This document shows positions 23,248 through 31,704 of a stretch of 64,000 nt of DNA, one piece after another. The first letter of the stretch is position 1; each line of letters opens with the position of its first letter. A program made the position numbers and the translations under genes. Origin of the DNA: Myxococcales bacterium (lineage in GTDB: Bacteria; Myxococcota_A; Polyangia; Polyangiales; Polyangiaceae); assembly GCA_025355005.1 (NCBI GenBank), contig JANXLV010000351.1, forward strand, positions 24,072 to 88,071, written 5' to 3'. Under the pieces are notes generated by a model. The model was not told the DNA's origin and made no database searches. It was given only the letters and a program-made list of their open reading frames with translations.

Positions 23248-25841
23248 CAGGCCTTGCGGCCGCCAGAGGCTTCAGTGACGAGGCCAATGCTCGGCAGGCG
23301 CTCGATCGCGAGCTCGACGCGATGCAGCTCCGCGTTCAGATCGTCGAGCGACTGACGGAGGGCGACGGCGCTGCCCTCCTCCGCGGGCTTGAGAGACTCG
23401 ATGCGTGGATTGATCTTCTCGTTCAGCCACGTGGCGATGCGCCCTTGTTCGGCCTGCTGGAGCGCGCGCACCTCCGGCGATGCAGACGGAACCACGTCCG
23501 CCAGATCCTTTCCGGCGCGTCCCGTGCGGCTCTTCACGGCCTGGATGCGGCGAAGGAGATACTCCGGATCGTCCGGCTTGCGGCCCGAGACCTCTTGTTG
23601 ATGCGCGGTCTCGAGGAGCGCCTGCGCCTCGTTGCACGAGCGCCGCCAGCCGCTCGCGTCGCCTTCGTGGAAGGCCGCCGTGGCGCGCTCTTCCAGGCTT
23701 CGCACGCGCGACTCCCACTGATCGCGCGACATGGACCCGAGCGGATCCGGTGCGCGGTAGATCACCATCTTGAGCGCATTGACGGTCTCCTCGAAGCGCT
23801 CGTATGGCGGCGAGAGGTCGGAGTCACCGCGGCCGCGGAGCTCGTCGATGAGCAGGCGCAGCCGCTGACAGAGCGCCTCCAGCTTGTCGGGGTCGGTCGC
23901 CAGCACTTCGGAGATGCCTGCGCGCAGCTTGTTGGACTCCACGCGGTAGTAGTCGCCGTAGCTGCCCCACATGACGCGCCCGGCGGCCTCCGCTTCCGCG
24001 AGGAGGGAGTCCACGGCGTCCTGCGACTCGAACCGCGTGAGCTCCGGCCGGTCGACCTTGGCCCACAGTGTCTGGCCGAGGATCTCGGCCTTCGCCTCGA
24101 TGCGCATGCTCTCGTCGCAGGTGAGCATGAGCGACACGGGCGTGCCCACCGGCGTGTCCTTCGATACCTCCAGCACGAGCGTCTTGATGGGCAGGCGGTT
24201 CTGCAAGAGGCGCAGCACGACGGCGCCGCTCTGATCGCCCGTGTACAGCGTGTGCAACGCCGATGTGGGGAGGCCGCTGCCTTCGGGGATGAGGACGCGA
24301 CGGTCGATGCGGCCGGCGCGCGTTATCTCGATCGCGATGTCCTTCGCGACGACCGATGGTCGCGAGAGCGCAGACGCGCGCGGACGTGCGTCGCCGCGAT
24401 AGAGCGCAAAGGGAAGCGCGCCCACGGCCTTGTCACCGCTCATGAGCGATAGCAGGAGGCGGTTCTCCGGCTCCGGGCCCAGCGGCACGTCGAGCCTTGC
24501 GGCGCCGTCCTCGATCTTCGCGCGTGCCACCGGTTTGTCATCCGAACGCACCTCCACGGAGTCGACCTTGTCCGGCGCGTTCACCGTCACGGCGAGCCGG
24601 AGCGATTTGCCCTGACCGACGAGCGGTCCACGGAGCGTGGCGCTGGGACTCGTGGGCGACTCGTCCAGGGTGAGCGTGAGCCCGCCGAGCTGCGCGGCGT
24701 GAACGGCAGCGCCGAGCGCCACGCACGTGTCCACTTCGTCCTGGAGGATGGTGTGGTTCTTGGCCTTGTTTGCGAGCGCTTCCGTGACGCGACGGATGAC
24801 GAGCGGCAGACGCGTGGACCCGCCGACGAGCACGATGTGGTCGATGTCCTCGATGCCGACGTTCGCGGTCTCACGGCTCTTGCCGAGCGCGCGCTCTGCG
24901 CTCGTGATGGTGGTCTCCACGAGGCTCGCGACGACGGCGTCGTAGTCAGCGCGGCCGATCTCGCGCTCGAAGCTCACGCTCTCGCCGTTCTTGTCCGTCA
25001 TGAAGTCCTGCTTGGACACGCTGACGACGTCCTTGCCCGCGAGCTGCTCCTTGATCTCCTGCGCCAGGTTGCGGAGGCGCGAGAAGCGGAACGCGTCATC
25101 CGCGTCGTCGCGGATGTGGAGGTCCAGCGCGTAGCCGCCCTTCTCGAGCTCTGTCCTGAGCCACGTGGCGAACGCGCGGTCGAAGTCGTCGCCGCCGAGG
25201 AAGTTGTCGCCGTCGATCGCGAGCACCTGGTACTCGCCGCCGAGGCAACGAAGCACGGACACGTCGAACGTGCCGCCGCCAAGGTCGTAGACCAGGAAGT
25301 TTCCGTCGCCGAGCTTCTCCTTCCACGTGTGGTAGATCGCCGCGGCCGTCGGCTCCTGAAGGATGCCCAGCACGTCGAGCCCCGCGAGCTCACCGGCCTT
25401 GCGCGTCGCCTCCACCTGCGGCGCATCGAAGTACGCGGGCACCGTGATCACGGCGCGCGTGACCGTCATGGTGACGCCCTCGCTCGTGCGCTGCGCCATG
25501 AACTCCGACATGTTGGTGCGGAGCGCGGCGAGGATCTTGGACGACACTTCTTCGGGCGACAGCTCCTCCTGGCCAACGGTCACGGTCGTCCTCTGGCCCA
25601 TCTTGCGCTTGATGGACTCGATGGGGCCCGGGTCCTTGCCGCGTCGCGCGCGCGCGGGATGACCCACGAGCATCGCGCCCGCGCCGCCGTCAGCCTTCGC
25701 ATCCCACGCGAGCGCGGAGGGGAACGTCTTGCGCCCGAACTTGTCCTCATAGAGCAGGATCTGCGACTCCGCCGGATGCAGCAGTGCGATCTCGGAGTTG
25801 GTGGTGCCCAGATCGATTCCCACGGGACGGTCGACGCGCAT
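23247..25841 (-). CDS. Hsp70/DnaK-like chaperone with divergent C-terminus
   Basis: 864 residues from ATG 25841, chosen because it places VDRPVGIDLGTTNSEIA at the N-terminus as in DnaK. The ATPase domain has phosphate-1 GIDLGTTNS, phosphate-2 VYDLGGGTFDVSVL and the adenosine motif LVGGSTRLPLV. It ends near residue 385. The following region resembles a beta substrate-binding segment only weakly. The last 250 residues are a charged helical extension absent from canonical DnaK, making the protein longer than the usual 610-640 residues. The DnaK C-terminal EEVD-like or acidic tail is missing. It is therefore a specialised Hsp70, not the housekeeping DnaK. No grpE or dnaJ lies nearby; its partner is probably the overlapping helical-repeat protein. 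Confidence 0.92.
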   Translation of the reverse strand: MRVDRPVGIDLGTTNSEIALLHPAESQILLYEDKFGRKTFPSALAWDAKADGGAGAMLVGHPARARRGKDPGPIESIKRKMGQRTTVTVGQEELSPEEVSSKILAALRTNMSEFMAQRTSEGVTMTVTRAVITVPAYFDAPQVEATRKAGELAGLDVLGILQEPTAAAIYHTWKEKLGDGNFLVYDLGGGTFDVSVLRCLGGEYQVLAIDGDNFLGGDDFDRAFATWLRTELEKGGYALDLHIRDDADDAFRFSRLRNLAQEIKEQLAGKDVVSVSKQDFMTDKNGESVSFEREIGRADYDAVVASLVETTITSAERALGKSRETANVGIEDIDHIVLVGGSTRLPLVIRRVTEALANKAKNHTILQDEVDTCVALGAAVHAAQLGGLTLTLDESPTSPSATLRGPLVGQGKSLRLAVTVNAPDKVDSVEVRSDDKPVARAKIEDGAARLDVPLGPEPENRLLLSLMSGDKAVGALPFALYRGDARPRASALSRPSVVAKDIAIEITRAGRIDRRVLIPEGSGLPTSALHTLYTGDQSGAVVLRLLQNRLPIKTLVLEVSKDTPVGTPVSLMLTCDESMRIEAKAEILGQTLWAKVDRPELTRFESQDAVDSLLAEAEAAGRVMWGSYGDYYRVESNKLRAGISEVLATDPDKLEALCQRLRLLIDELRGRGDSDLSPPYERFEETVNALKMVIYRAPDPLGSMSRDQWESRVRSLEERATAAFHEGDASGWRRSCNEAQALLETAHQQEVSGRKPDDPEYLLRRIQAVKSRTGRAGKDLADVVPSASPEVRALQQAEQGRIATWLNEKINPRIESLKPAEEGSAVALRQSLDDLNAELHRVELAIERLPSIGLVTEASGGRKA

Positions 25842-25851
25842 GCGGGCGAGT

Positions 25852-26799
25852 CTACCTGCGACCAAGGCGTGCCGCTACGTCGCGCGACAGCTCACGTGCC
25901 GACGCCTCCGTGAGGTGGCTTCCATCGTAGGTATGGTAGGCGTCCGGCGTGATCTCCCAGTAGTCGCCGCCGGCCTCGCGGAAGCGCGCCGCGAACGCCG
26001 CCTCGTCGAAGTGCGCGAGCCGCTCCTCGAGCATGCGCATCTCCGTCGTCGTGGGCGGACGAAACGCGAACACGCGGATGTTGCGCGCGCGCCACTTCGT
26101 GACCTGCGCGAGGAGCTCCGTCTCGAGCGCAGGCTCCACCGCGCCCTCGCGCAGGACGCGTTCGTACTCGACGAGCGCGCCGTTCGGGTTCTCTGGCGAC
26201 AGTCGTGATGCGACCCAGCCGTCCGCGCGGAAGTCCTGAAAATACAGGGCGCTCGTGCGTGTGGCGGAACCGCCGCCGAGCGCCAACTCTGTCGCGTCGA
26301 TGGGGCGCAGCGCATCTTCGAGCGGACCCAGGTACTGGCTCTCGAGCCTCTCGCGCGCGGTGCGCCTTCGCTCCGCGAGGAACCCGTTGTCGCGCGCTGC
26401 GTGCGATGTGAGCGCGTGCGCGGTGACGCCGAGCACGATGGTCTTCTCCGTGGGGCCATCACCGAGCGAGCGCTCGAGATACGGAAGATAGTCACCGCAG
26501 AGGCACGCCGCCGAGAAGCCGAGGTTGCCTATGCGCGAACCAGGCAGCGCCGCGCGCATCTCCTCGGGCGCGAGCCCACGGAACACGCGCGAATCACCCG
26601 CAAGCACCACATCGAGCCGGCCCTCCACGCGGGCCTTCTCCGCCCAGAACCGCGCGGGGCTCTCACCCAGGTTCTGCTGCATGGTCGCGGGCGCCGGCCG
26701 CAAGCGCGCGACGCCAACAGCGAGCAGCGCCGCAACACCAAGCGCAATCGCAGTCGGCGAGCGCTGAAGGAGGCCTCTGGCAGTTGATTCGGTGGGCAT
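25852..26799 (-). CDS. membrane-anchored SGNH-like protein, partner of MBOAT acyltransferase
   Basis: 315 residues. An N-terminal hydrophobic segment (about residues 15-32) anchors a periplasmic domain. It carries VLAGDSRV (GDS block with the nucleophile Ser, about residue 68) and TYDGSHLT near residue 290, which gives the Asp-x-x-His pair of SGNH hydrolases. The gene starts by ATGA overlap with the MBOAT gene. MBOAT plus SGNH/AlgX-like pairs carry acyl groups across the membrane and transfer them to exopolysaccharides, so O-acetylation of a surface polymer is the probable role. The polymer itself is not shown by the sequence. Confidence 0.82.
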   Translation of the reverse strand: MPTESTARGLLQRSPTAIALGVAALLAVGVARLRPAPATMQQNLGESPARFWAEKARVEGRLDVVLAGDSRVFRGLAPEEMRAALPGSRIGNLGFSAACLCGDYLPYLERSLGDGPTEKTIVLGVTAHALTSHAARDNGFLAERRRTARERLESQYLGPLEDALRPIDATELALGGGSATRTSALYFQDFRADGWVASRLSPENPNGALVEYERVLREGAVEPALETELLAQVTKWRARNIRVFAFRPPTTTEMRMLEERLAHFDEAAFAARFREAGGDYWEITPDAYHTYDGSHLTEASARELSRDVAARLGRR

Positions 26800-28220
26800 C
26801 AGAACTGGAAGTAGATGAAGGCGTTACCGGGGCCGTGGAGATAGATGCAGGATACAATCAATAACCCAACGCCCAGGGGCCGCAGCACGCCCGGTGAGGT
26901 CGTGGTCGGTGTCTCTCGGTGAGGACGCCGGTCGCGCAGCGCGGTGATGAGCTCGGTCACGATGCCGAGCAGGAGGAACAAGGCAGGCGCGCGTAGCTGC
27001 GACAGGTCCGACGTCATCACGTGCGACGCGGAGAGCCCCAGCATGGCTGACAGGATGGATAGCGCGCCCTTCAAGGTGTGCGCACGGAAGAACACCCATC
27101 CGAGCAGCGTCAGCAGGAAGACGAGCGGCGCCGCGAGCACGCGTCCGAGCTGGCTCTTCTGCGCGCGCTCCGGCCACCGTGTCCAGCGCTCCACCGTGAG
27201 CCAGAGCGCATGCCACGCGCCCCACGCCACGAACGTGAACGACGCGCCATGCCACAGACCCGACAGCAGCATCGTCACCCAGAGGTTCCGCGTTGCGCTC
27301 TTCCTGTTGCCACCCAGAGGCAGGTACACGTAGTCCCGGAACCACGTGCTGAGGGTGATGTGCCAGCGCTGCCAGAACTCACGCATGCTGCGCGCCGTGT
27401 ACGGATGATCGAAGTTCAGTGGGAACTCGTAGCCCATGAGGCGCGCAAGCCCGCGAGCGATGTCCGAATAGCCGGAAAAATCAGCGTAGATCTGCGCCGC
27501 GAACATGATCGTCGCGAGCCAGTAGAGCAGCCCCGACGAGCCGCCCGGCGCGTCGTAGATGGAGGTGACAGCGCGCGCGAGGTTGTCCGCGATGACGACC
27601 TTCTTCCAGTACCCGAGCACCATGAGCGACACCGCGGAGAAGCGCGCCTCCGCGGACGGCGCGGTGTGCGTCTCGAGCCGTGGCAGCAGATCCTTGGCGC
27701 GGACGATGGGGCCCGCGACCAGCTGCGGGAACATGGAGATGAACGCGAGGAAGTGGAGGGGGTTCTTCGTTGGCTTCAGGGTGCCGCGATAGACGTCGAT
27801 CGTGTAGCTCATCGACTGGAACGTGTAGAAGCTGATGCCCGGCGGCAGGAGCGCGACGAACGCAGGCACTCCGTCTGCGGTGTGCGTGGGGTGTCCGAGC
27901 GCCGCGGTCACCGAGTCCGTCGTGCGTGCTGCGAACGTCGAGTACTTGAAGACGAACAGCGCTCCGAGGTTCACGCCGAGCGAGCACGCGAGCAGCACCT
28001 TCTTGTGACGCGGGCTTCTCGCCATGCCCAGGCCGAAGACGAAATCCGAGAGCGCGGTGCCCAGGAGGAGGAGCACGAAGCGCGGATCCCACGCGCCGTA
28101 GAACACGAGTGAGGCGATCGTGATCGCCACGTAGCGGCTGGTCGCGCGCCGGCAGACGAGCGGCCATAGCGCGAAGAAGATGGCCGCGAAGGCGAAGAAC
28201 CCGAGCGAGTTGAACAGCAA
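26799..28220 (-). CDS. MBOAT-family membrane O-acyltransferase (AlgI/DltB type)
   Basis: 473 residues with about ten membrane segments. Diagnostic motifs are DFSGYSDIARGLARLMGY and LWHGASFTFVAWG, whose His (about residue 324) is the conserved MBOAT catalytic residue. FWQRWHITLSTWFRDYVY is the other family block. These proteins move acetyl or other acyl groups for polysaccharide O-acylation. The start must be TTG at 28220 (reading LFNSLGFF), because an in-frame TAG lies immediately before it. No alginate genes are nearby, so the substrate is unknown. Confidence 0.93.
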   Translation of the reverse strand: MLFNSLGFFAFAAIFFALWPLVCRRATSRYVAITIASLVFYGAWDPRFVLLLLGTALSDFVFGLGMARSPRHKKVLLACSLGVNLGALFVFKYSTFAARTTDSVTAALGHPTHTADGVPAFVALLPPGISFYTFQSMSYTIDVYRGTLKPTKNPLHFLAFISMFPQLVAGPIVRAKDLLPRLETHTAPSAEARFSAVSLMVLGYWKKVVIADNLARAVTSIYDAPGGSSGLLYWLATIMFAAQIYADFSGYSDIARGLARLMGYEFPLNFDHPYTARSMREFWQRWHITLSTWFRDYVYLPLGGNRKSATRNLWVTMLLSGLWHGASFTFVAWGAWHALWLTVERWTRWPERAQKSQLGRVLAAPLVFLLTLLGWVFFRAHTLKGALSILSAMLGLSASHVMTSDLSQLRAPALFLLLGIVTELITALRDRRPHRETPTTTSPGVLRPLGVGLLIVSCIYLHGPGNAFIYFQF

Positions 28221-28328
28221 CTACCGGAGCATACCGGCACAAAAACGGAGTGTGTCATCCGCATCCTGGAGATTCGGCGGCCAAGACGCGCTATGGTGTG
28301 GTCCTTCACCTGAAGACCGGGAGCGCCA

Positions 28329-28520
28329 GTGGGAAATCCGAGCGTCAACAAGCGCCAAAAAGAAAAAAATCGACAGGACAAGCAGCGTGACAAAGAGGTC
28401 AAGCGCAAGGATCGTCGTGACGAGAAGGCCCAGAAGCCCGCTGCGGCCGACGGTGTCGATCCGGATATCGCGGGGATCATCCCCGGCCCCCAGCCGCTTC
28501 CCGAAGAAGATCCGATGTGA
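28329..28520 (+). CDS. small highly basic conserved-type protein
   Basis: 63 residues from GTG 28329. The first 35 residues are almost all Lys, Arg, Gln, Asp and Glu (KRQKEKNRQDKQRDKEVKRK), followed by a Pro-rich tail DIAGIIPGPQPLPEEDPM. No signal peptide or membrane segment is present. From memory, short proteins of this MGNPxVxKRxxE type occur in several deltaproteobacterial lineages, probably as RNA- or ribosome-associated proteins. That role is inference. The gene diverges from the MBOAT operon and is followed by repeats and a terminator. Confidence 0.6.
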   Translation: MGNPSVNKRQKEKNRQDKQRDKEVKRKDRRDEKAQKPAAADGVDPDIAGIIPGPQPLPEEDPM

Positions 28521-28532
28521 GCATGCTGTGAA

Positions 28533-28658
28533 GGCCTGAGGGGCCTGAGCATAAGGCCTGAGGGCCTGAGCGGCGTGAGCGCGTGACGTGACGATGTCGC
28601 CAAAGCCCCGCTCCCACGTGCAGACAACCCGGAGCGCCTGAACCGGAGCGCCTGAACC
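28533..28658. repeat. short direct repeats: four GGCCTGAG copies and a 14-bp tandem
   Basis: GGCCTGAG occurs four times between 28533 and 28570. The 14-mer GGAGCGCCTGAACC is then repeated directly at 28631-28644 and 28645-28658. The stretch is non-coding and lies between the small basic protein gene and the terminator. It looks like slippage-generated simple repeats with no obvious function. Confidence 0.6.
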
Positions 28659-28675
28659 GGACCCTGAAATAGAGA

Positions 28676-28712
28676 AAGCGCGCCGCCCGATGAAGGGAGG
28701 CGCGCTTCTTTT
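28676..28712. terminator. bidirectional intrinsic terminator
   Basis: A perfect 9-bp stem (AAGCGCGCC / GGCGCGCTT) closes a 14-nt loop and is followed on the plus strand by TTCTTTTG. On the minus strand the stem is followed by TTTCTCTATTTC. It can therefore end both the small basic protein gene (plus) and the RRM protein gene (minus, stop at 28766). Confidence 0.75.
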
Positions 28713-28765
28713 GTTGCGAATCTGAACGGACCTCGTATCGCTACGAGCCCACGTTCAGGAGACGA

Positions 28766-29113
<348 letters not shown>

Positions 29114-29568
29114 GACTGTTTCTCTTCTCTGAAATCCGGCGCGAAAGTGACCCAGGTCCAAGGTGCCGTTTGCCGTTTTGGATGGACGAGGTTCGTGGGA
29201 GAGTTCCCACGATCCTCACGGTGACGAAACGCGCAGTGCCGATCCCAATACGAGAGAGAGAGCGTCGAAAGCGAGAACGTAGCGTGAGACAGGGCGGAAC
29301 ATAGCTCGTTACCAGAGGAGCGCAAGCGTTCGATCGAGATCGAGTCACGAGCGCGGGCTGTCCTGGCGAGGTCTGGACTCTCGCAAGTTCAGCTGTCGTG
29401 TTTGCGAGACGGCTGGGACATTTCTCTGGTGCGGCGATCGCCACCTCCCAGGGCCTTCGTTCGATGGGGGTGGAAGCCCCGGCCGCCAAATCATCATGAG
29501 ACTCAATGCTTGGGGCCAATGTGGGACACCTTGCGCATATAGGCCCACACGTTGCACCAGGTAGGCGC
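29114..29568. other. 455-bp non-coding region between divergent genes
   Basis: It contains the leader of the RRM gene (minus) and the promoter region of the NlpC/P60-like lipoprotein gene (plus). Small hairpins are visible, for example GGGG-TGGAA-GCCCC near 29466-29480 and the palindrome GGCGATCGCC near 29432. No coding sequence or recognised RNA family was identified. Confidence 0.4.
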
Positions 29569-30387
29569 ATGAAGCTCTCCGCGATCCCCGCACTCGCCCT
29601 GATGCTCCCCCTCTGTCTCCTTGCTTGCTCCGATGGTGGCGACAGCGAGCCCCTCGTCGAAGGCGATCCGGGCGAGCCGAGCGCGCTGCTCGCGGACGGC
29701 ACGTCGTCCGTTTCCTGCAGCTCCGAGAACGCGCAAGCACCCGAGTGCACGAAGATGGCCGCGGACATCCAGGCGGCGGTCGACGACATGCTGGGCCCCG
29801 ATGACGGTGTGCAGACGAGCGATGACTCCGACCTCGCGCTCGACAACACCGGTTCTGGTTCTGGCAGTGGCAGCGGCAGCGGCAGCGGCTCTGGTGGTTC
29901 GGGCAAGGGCTCGGGCTCGGGCGGCGGCGGCAAGGGAAGTGGCTCGGGAGCAGGAAGCGGCAGCGGCGCAGATCCCAGCGCTGCGAGCCCCAGCACCACA
30001 CGTCACGCGATCATCGCGCGCGCTCAAAAGTGGGTCGCGGCGAAGGTGATGTACAGCCAGTCGAAGTACCACGAGGGTTTCCGTCAGGACTGCTCCGGCT
30101 TCGTCAGCATGGCGTGGCAGATCTCCCCGAACCTCAACACTGCGAGCTTCGCGCCGTACTCGCACGCGCAGTCCTCGCAGCTGTCCGACCTGAACCAGCT
30201 GCTGCCAGGCGATGCGCTGAACATGCAGCCGCGCGGCCACATGTTCCTCTTCGCAGGCTGGGCGAACTCGGCCCACACGTCGATGTACATCTACGAGGAG
30301 TCGCACACGGGCGCGCCGGCGCTCTACAAGGCCGTGGGCAAGAGCTACTTCAAGAGCTTCATGCCGATCCGCCGCAAGGGCCTCTGA
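29569..30387 (+). CDS. NlpC/P60-like lipoprotein with Ser-Gly linker
   Basis: 272 residues from ATG 29569, which gives a clean signal peptide ending LCLLAC (lipobox). An acidic region is followed by a pure Ser/Gly/Lys linker (about residues 95-140), then a C-terminal catalytic domain. That domain has Cys in FRQDCSGFVSMAW and a His in PRGHMFLFAG, matching the Cys/His pair of NlpC/P60 peptidases that cut peptidoglycan stem peptides. It is probably an outer-membrane-anchored wall hydrolase or amidase. Substrate and regulation are not visible. Confidence 0.82.
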   Translation: MKLSAIPALALMLPLCLLACSDGGDSEPLVEGDPGEPSALLADGTSSVSCSSENAQAPECTKMAADIQAAVDDMLGPDDGVQTSDDSDLALDNTGSGSGSGSGSGSGSGGSGKGSGSGGGGKGSGSGAGSGSGADPSAASPSTTRHAIIARAQKWVAAKVMYSQSKYHEGFRQDCSGFVSMAWQISPNLNTASFAPYSHAQSSQLSDLNQLLPGDALNMQPRGHMFLFAGWANSAHTSMYIYEESHTGAPALYKAVGKSYFKSFMPIRRKGL

Positions 30388-30395
30388 GCGCGCGA

Positions 30396-30878
30396 CTACT
30401 TGAGCGCGGTGGGCAGCTGCGAGATCGCGGCACGCACCGCGCTCCGCATCATCGCGTGATTCTCTCGAGCGTTCGCCGCGGTGGTGCTGCCGAGCGGTGC
30501 ACGCGCCCGTGTCTCGATGGTCGCGATCAGTGACTCCTTGCGCGTGTCGCGCACGAGCGCGGTGACCACGCACGACGGCTCGGGGCTCTCCGGAGTCGGC
30601 GCGACGCGAACGAGCGTGACCGACACGACGTTGCGTGACGATGCGGGCAGGCTCGACAGGTCGAGCGTCGCGAGCGCGCTCATCGCCTCTTGCCTCACCT
30701 CGTCCGGGCGGACCTCGTTGCTCGCGCTCGAGAAGATCTTCACGTCGCCCATCGCCAGCACCTTGGGCTTCTGAGGCGCGTGCCCGTCGGTGTGGACGAC
30801 CTCCGCGCCCGAAGGCGTGGTGGTGACCATGTTGAGGAGAGCAAGCGCGGCGGCGAAAAGGAGCGGATGTGTGCGCAC
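30396..30878 (-). CDS. exported protein of unknown function
   Basis: 160 residues if translation starts at GTG 30878, which gives a Sec signal peptide (RTHPLLFAAALALLNMV...PSGA). A longer frame from 30998 would prepend an unusual hydrophobic segment across an AT-rich stretch that looks like a promoter, so I prefer the short form. The mature part (KVLAMGDVKIFSSAS, NVVSVTLVRV, SCVVTALVRD) looks like a small alpha/beta domain. It resembles penicillin-binding-protein activator-like or TolB-N-like periplasmic domains, but not convincingly. It converges with the NlpC/P60 gene. Confidence 0.65.
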   Translation of the reverse strand: MRTHPLLFAAALALLNMVTTTPSGAEVVHTDGHAPQKPKVLAMGDVKIFSSASNEVRPDEVRQEAMSALATLDLSSLPASSRNVVSVTLVRVAPTPESPEPSCVVTALVRDTRKESLIATIETRARAPLGSTTAANARENHAMMRSAVRAAISQLPTALK

Positions 30879-30914
30879 GGCCGCCGATGAGCGAGGACCA
30901 TACCTGCGTGCAAG

Positions 30915-30944
30915 TTTATACACGATTGATATCATTGATATAAT
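30915..30944 (+). promoter_or_regulatory. putative sigma70-type promoter with operator-like palindrome
   Basis: In an unusually AT-rich island, TTTATA (30915-30920) and a perfect TATAAT (30939-30944) are separated by 18 bp. The palindrome TGATATCA (30927-30934) sits in the spacer, and ATTGATAT is directly repeated. It points toward the response regulator gene starting about 100 bp downstream. Confidence 0.5.
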
Positions 30945-31047
30945 TATGACGGATGTGAGGGCGGCGCCAAGCAGCTGGTGGATCAACGAACCACCCACGC
31001 AAGCCCCTCACGCTTAACTTGTTCGCTGCCGTGGACGTTGGCAGGAC

Positions 31048-31704
31048 ATGCCCATCGACCACCCCCCCGCGGAGCCTCCGCCGTTCCTCATCGTCGAGGA
31101 CGAGGCGCAGGTGATGGGCGTCCTCCGCCGCATCCTTGCGCCGTACGCCGAGATTCGATGCGCGTCCTCGATCACCGAGGCGCTCGATGCGCTCGCAAGC
31201 AACTCCGCATGGAGCGGCTTCGTGATGGACCAGAACCTGGGTGACGGTGACGGTCTGGACCTTCTCGCGATGGTGCGCAACCACCATCCCGAGGTACCCG
31301 CGTTGCTGTGCACCGGGCAGCTCGATGTCGGCATCGTCAATCGGGCATTCGATCTCGGGGCGGCCTACGTGTGCAAGCCGGTCGAGGTCGAGAGGCTCCG
31401 TCGCTTCGCCGCAGACGCTCTCGGCACGTCGTCGACCGACGAGAAGTCTGCGCCTCGCTCCGAGATGTTCACCGCCGTCGAGCAGCTCGCGCGGCATGCC
31501 CGCCTGAGCAAGGCAGAGGCCGATCTGGTCAACGCCGTGCTCACCCGCGTTCCGCGCGAGCAGTACATGAACGAGCAAGACATCACCGACAACACCTACA
31601 AGACACACGTCCGGCACGTCTTGAAGAAGACCGGCTGCAAGACGCTCGCCGAAGTACGCGAGGACGTTCTCGTCGTCGCTGCGAAGCGCCTGCGAACGGG
31701 CTAA
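31048..31704 (+). CDS. response regulator with C-terminal LuxR-like HTH
   Basis: 218 residues. The receiver domain (1-125) has acidic residues in VEDEA, the phosphoacceptor Asp61 in FVMDQNLGDGDG, the Thr/Ser position LLCTGQ and Lys in YVCKPVE. The output domain (145-210) resembles a NarL/FixJ-type HTH (LSKAEADLVNAVL ... NTYKTHVRHVLKKTGCKT), though it is divergent. It is therefore a DNA-binding transcription regulator controlled by an unlinked histidine kinase. It overlaps the convergent RelA/SpoT-domain gene by 4 bp. Confidence 0.88.
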   Translation: MPIDHPPAEPPPFLIVEDEAQVMGVLRRILAPYAEIRCASSITEALDALASNSAWSGFVMDQNLGDGDGLDLLAMVRNHHPEVPALLCTGQLDVGIVNRAFDLGAAYVCKPVEVERLRRFAADALGTSSTDEKSAPRSEMFTAVEQLARHARLSKAEADLVNAVLTRVPREQYMNEQDITDNTYKTHVRHVLKKTGCKTLAEVREDVLVVAAKRLRTG

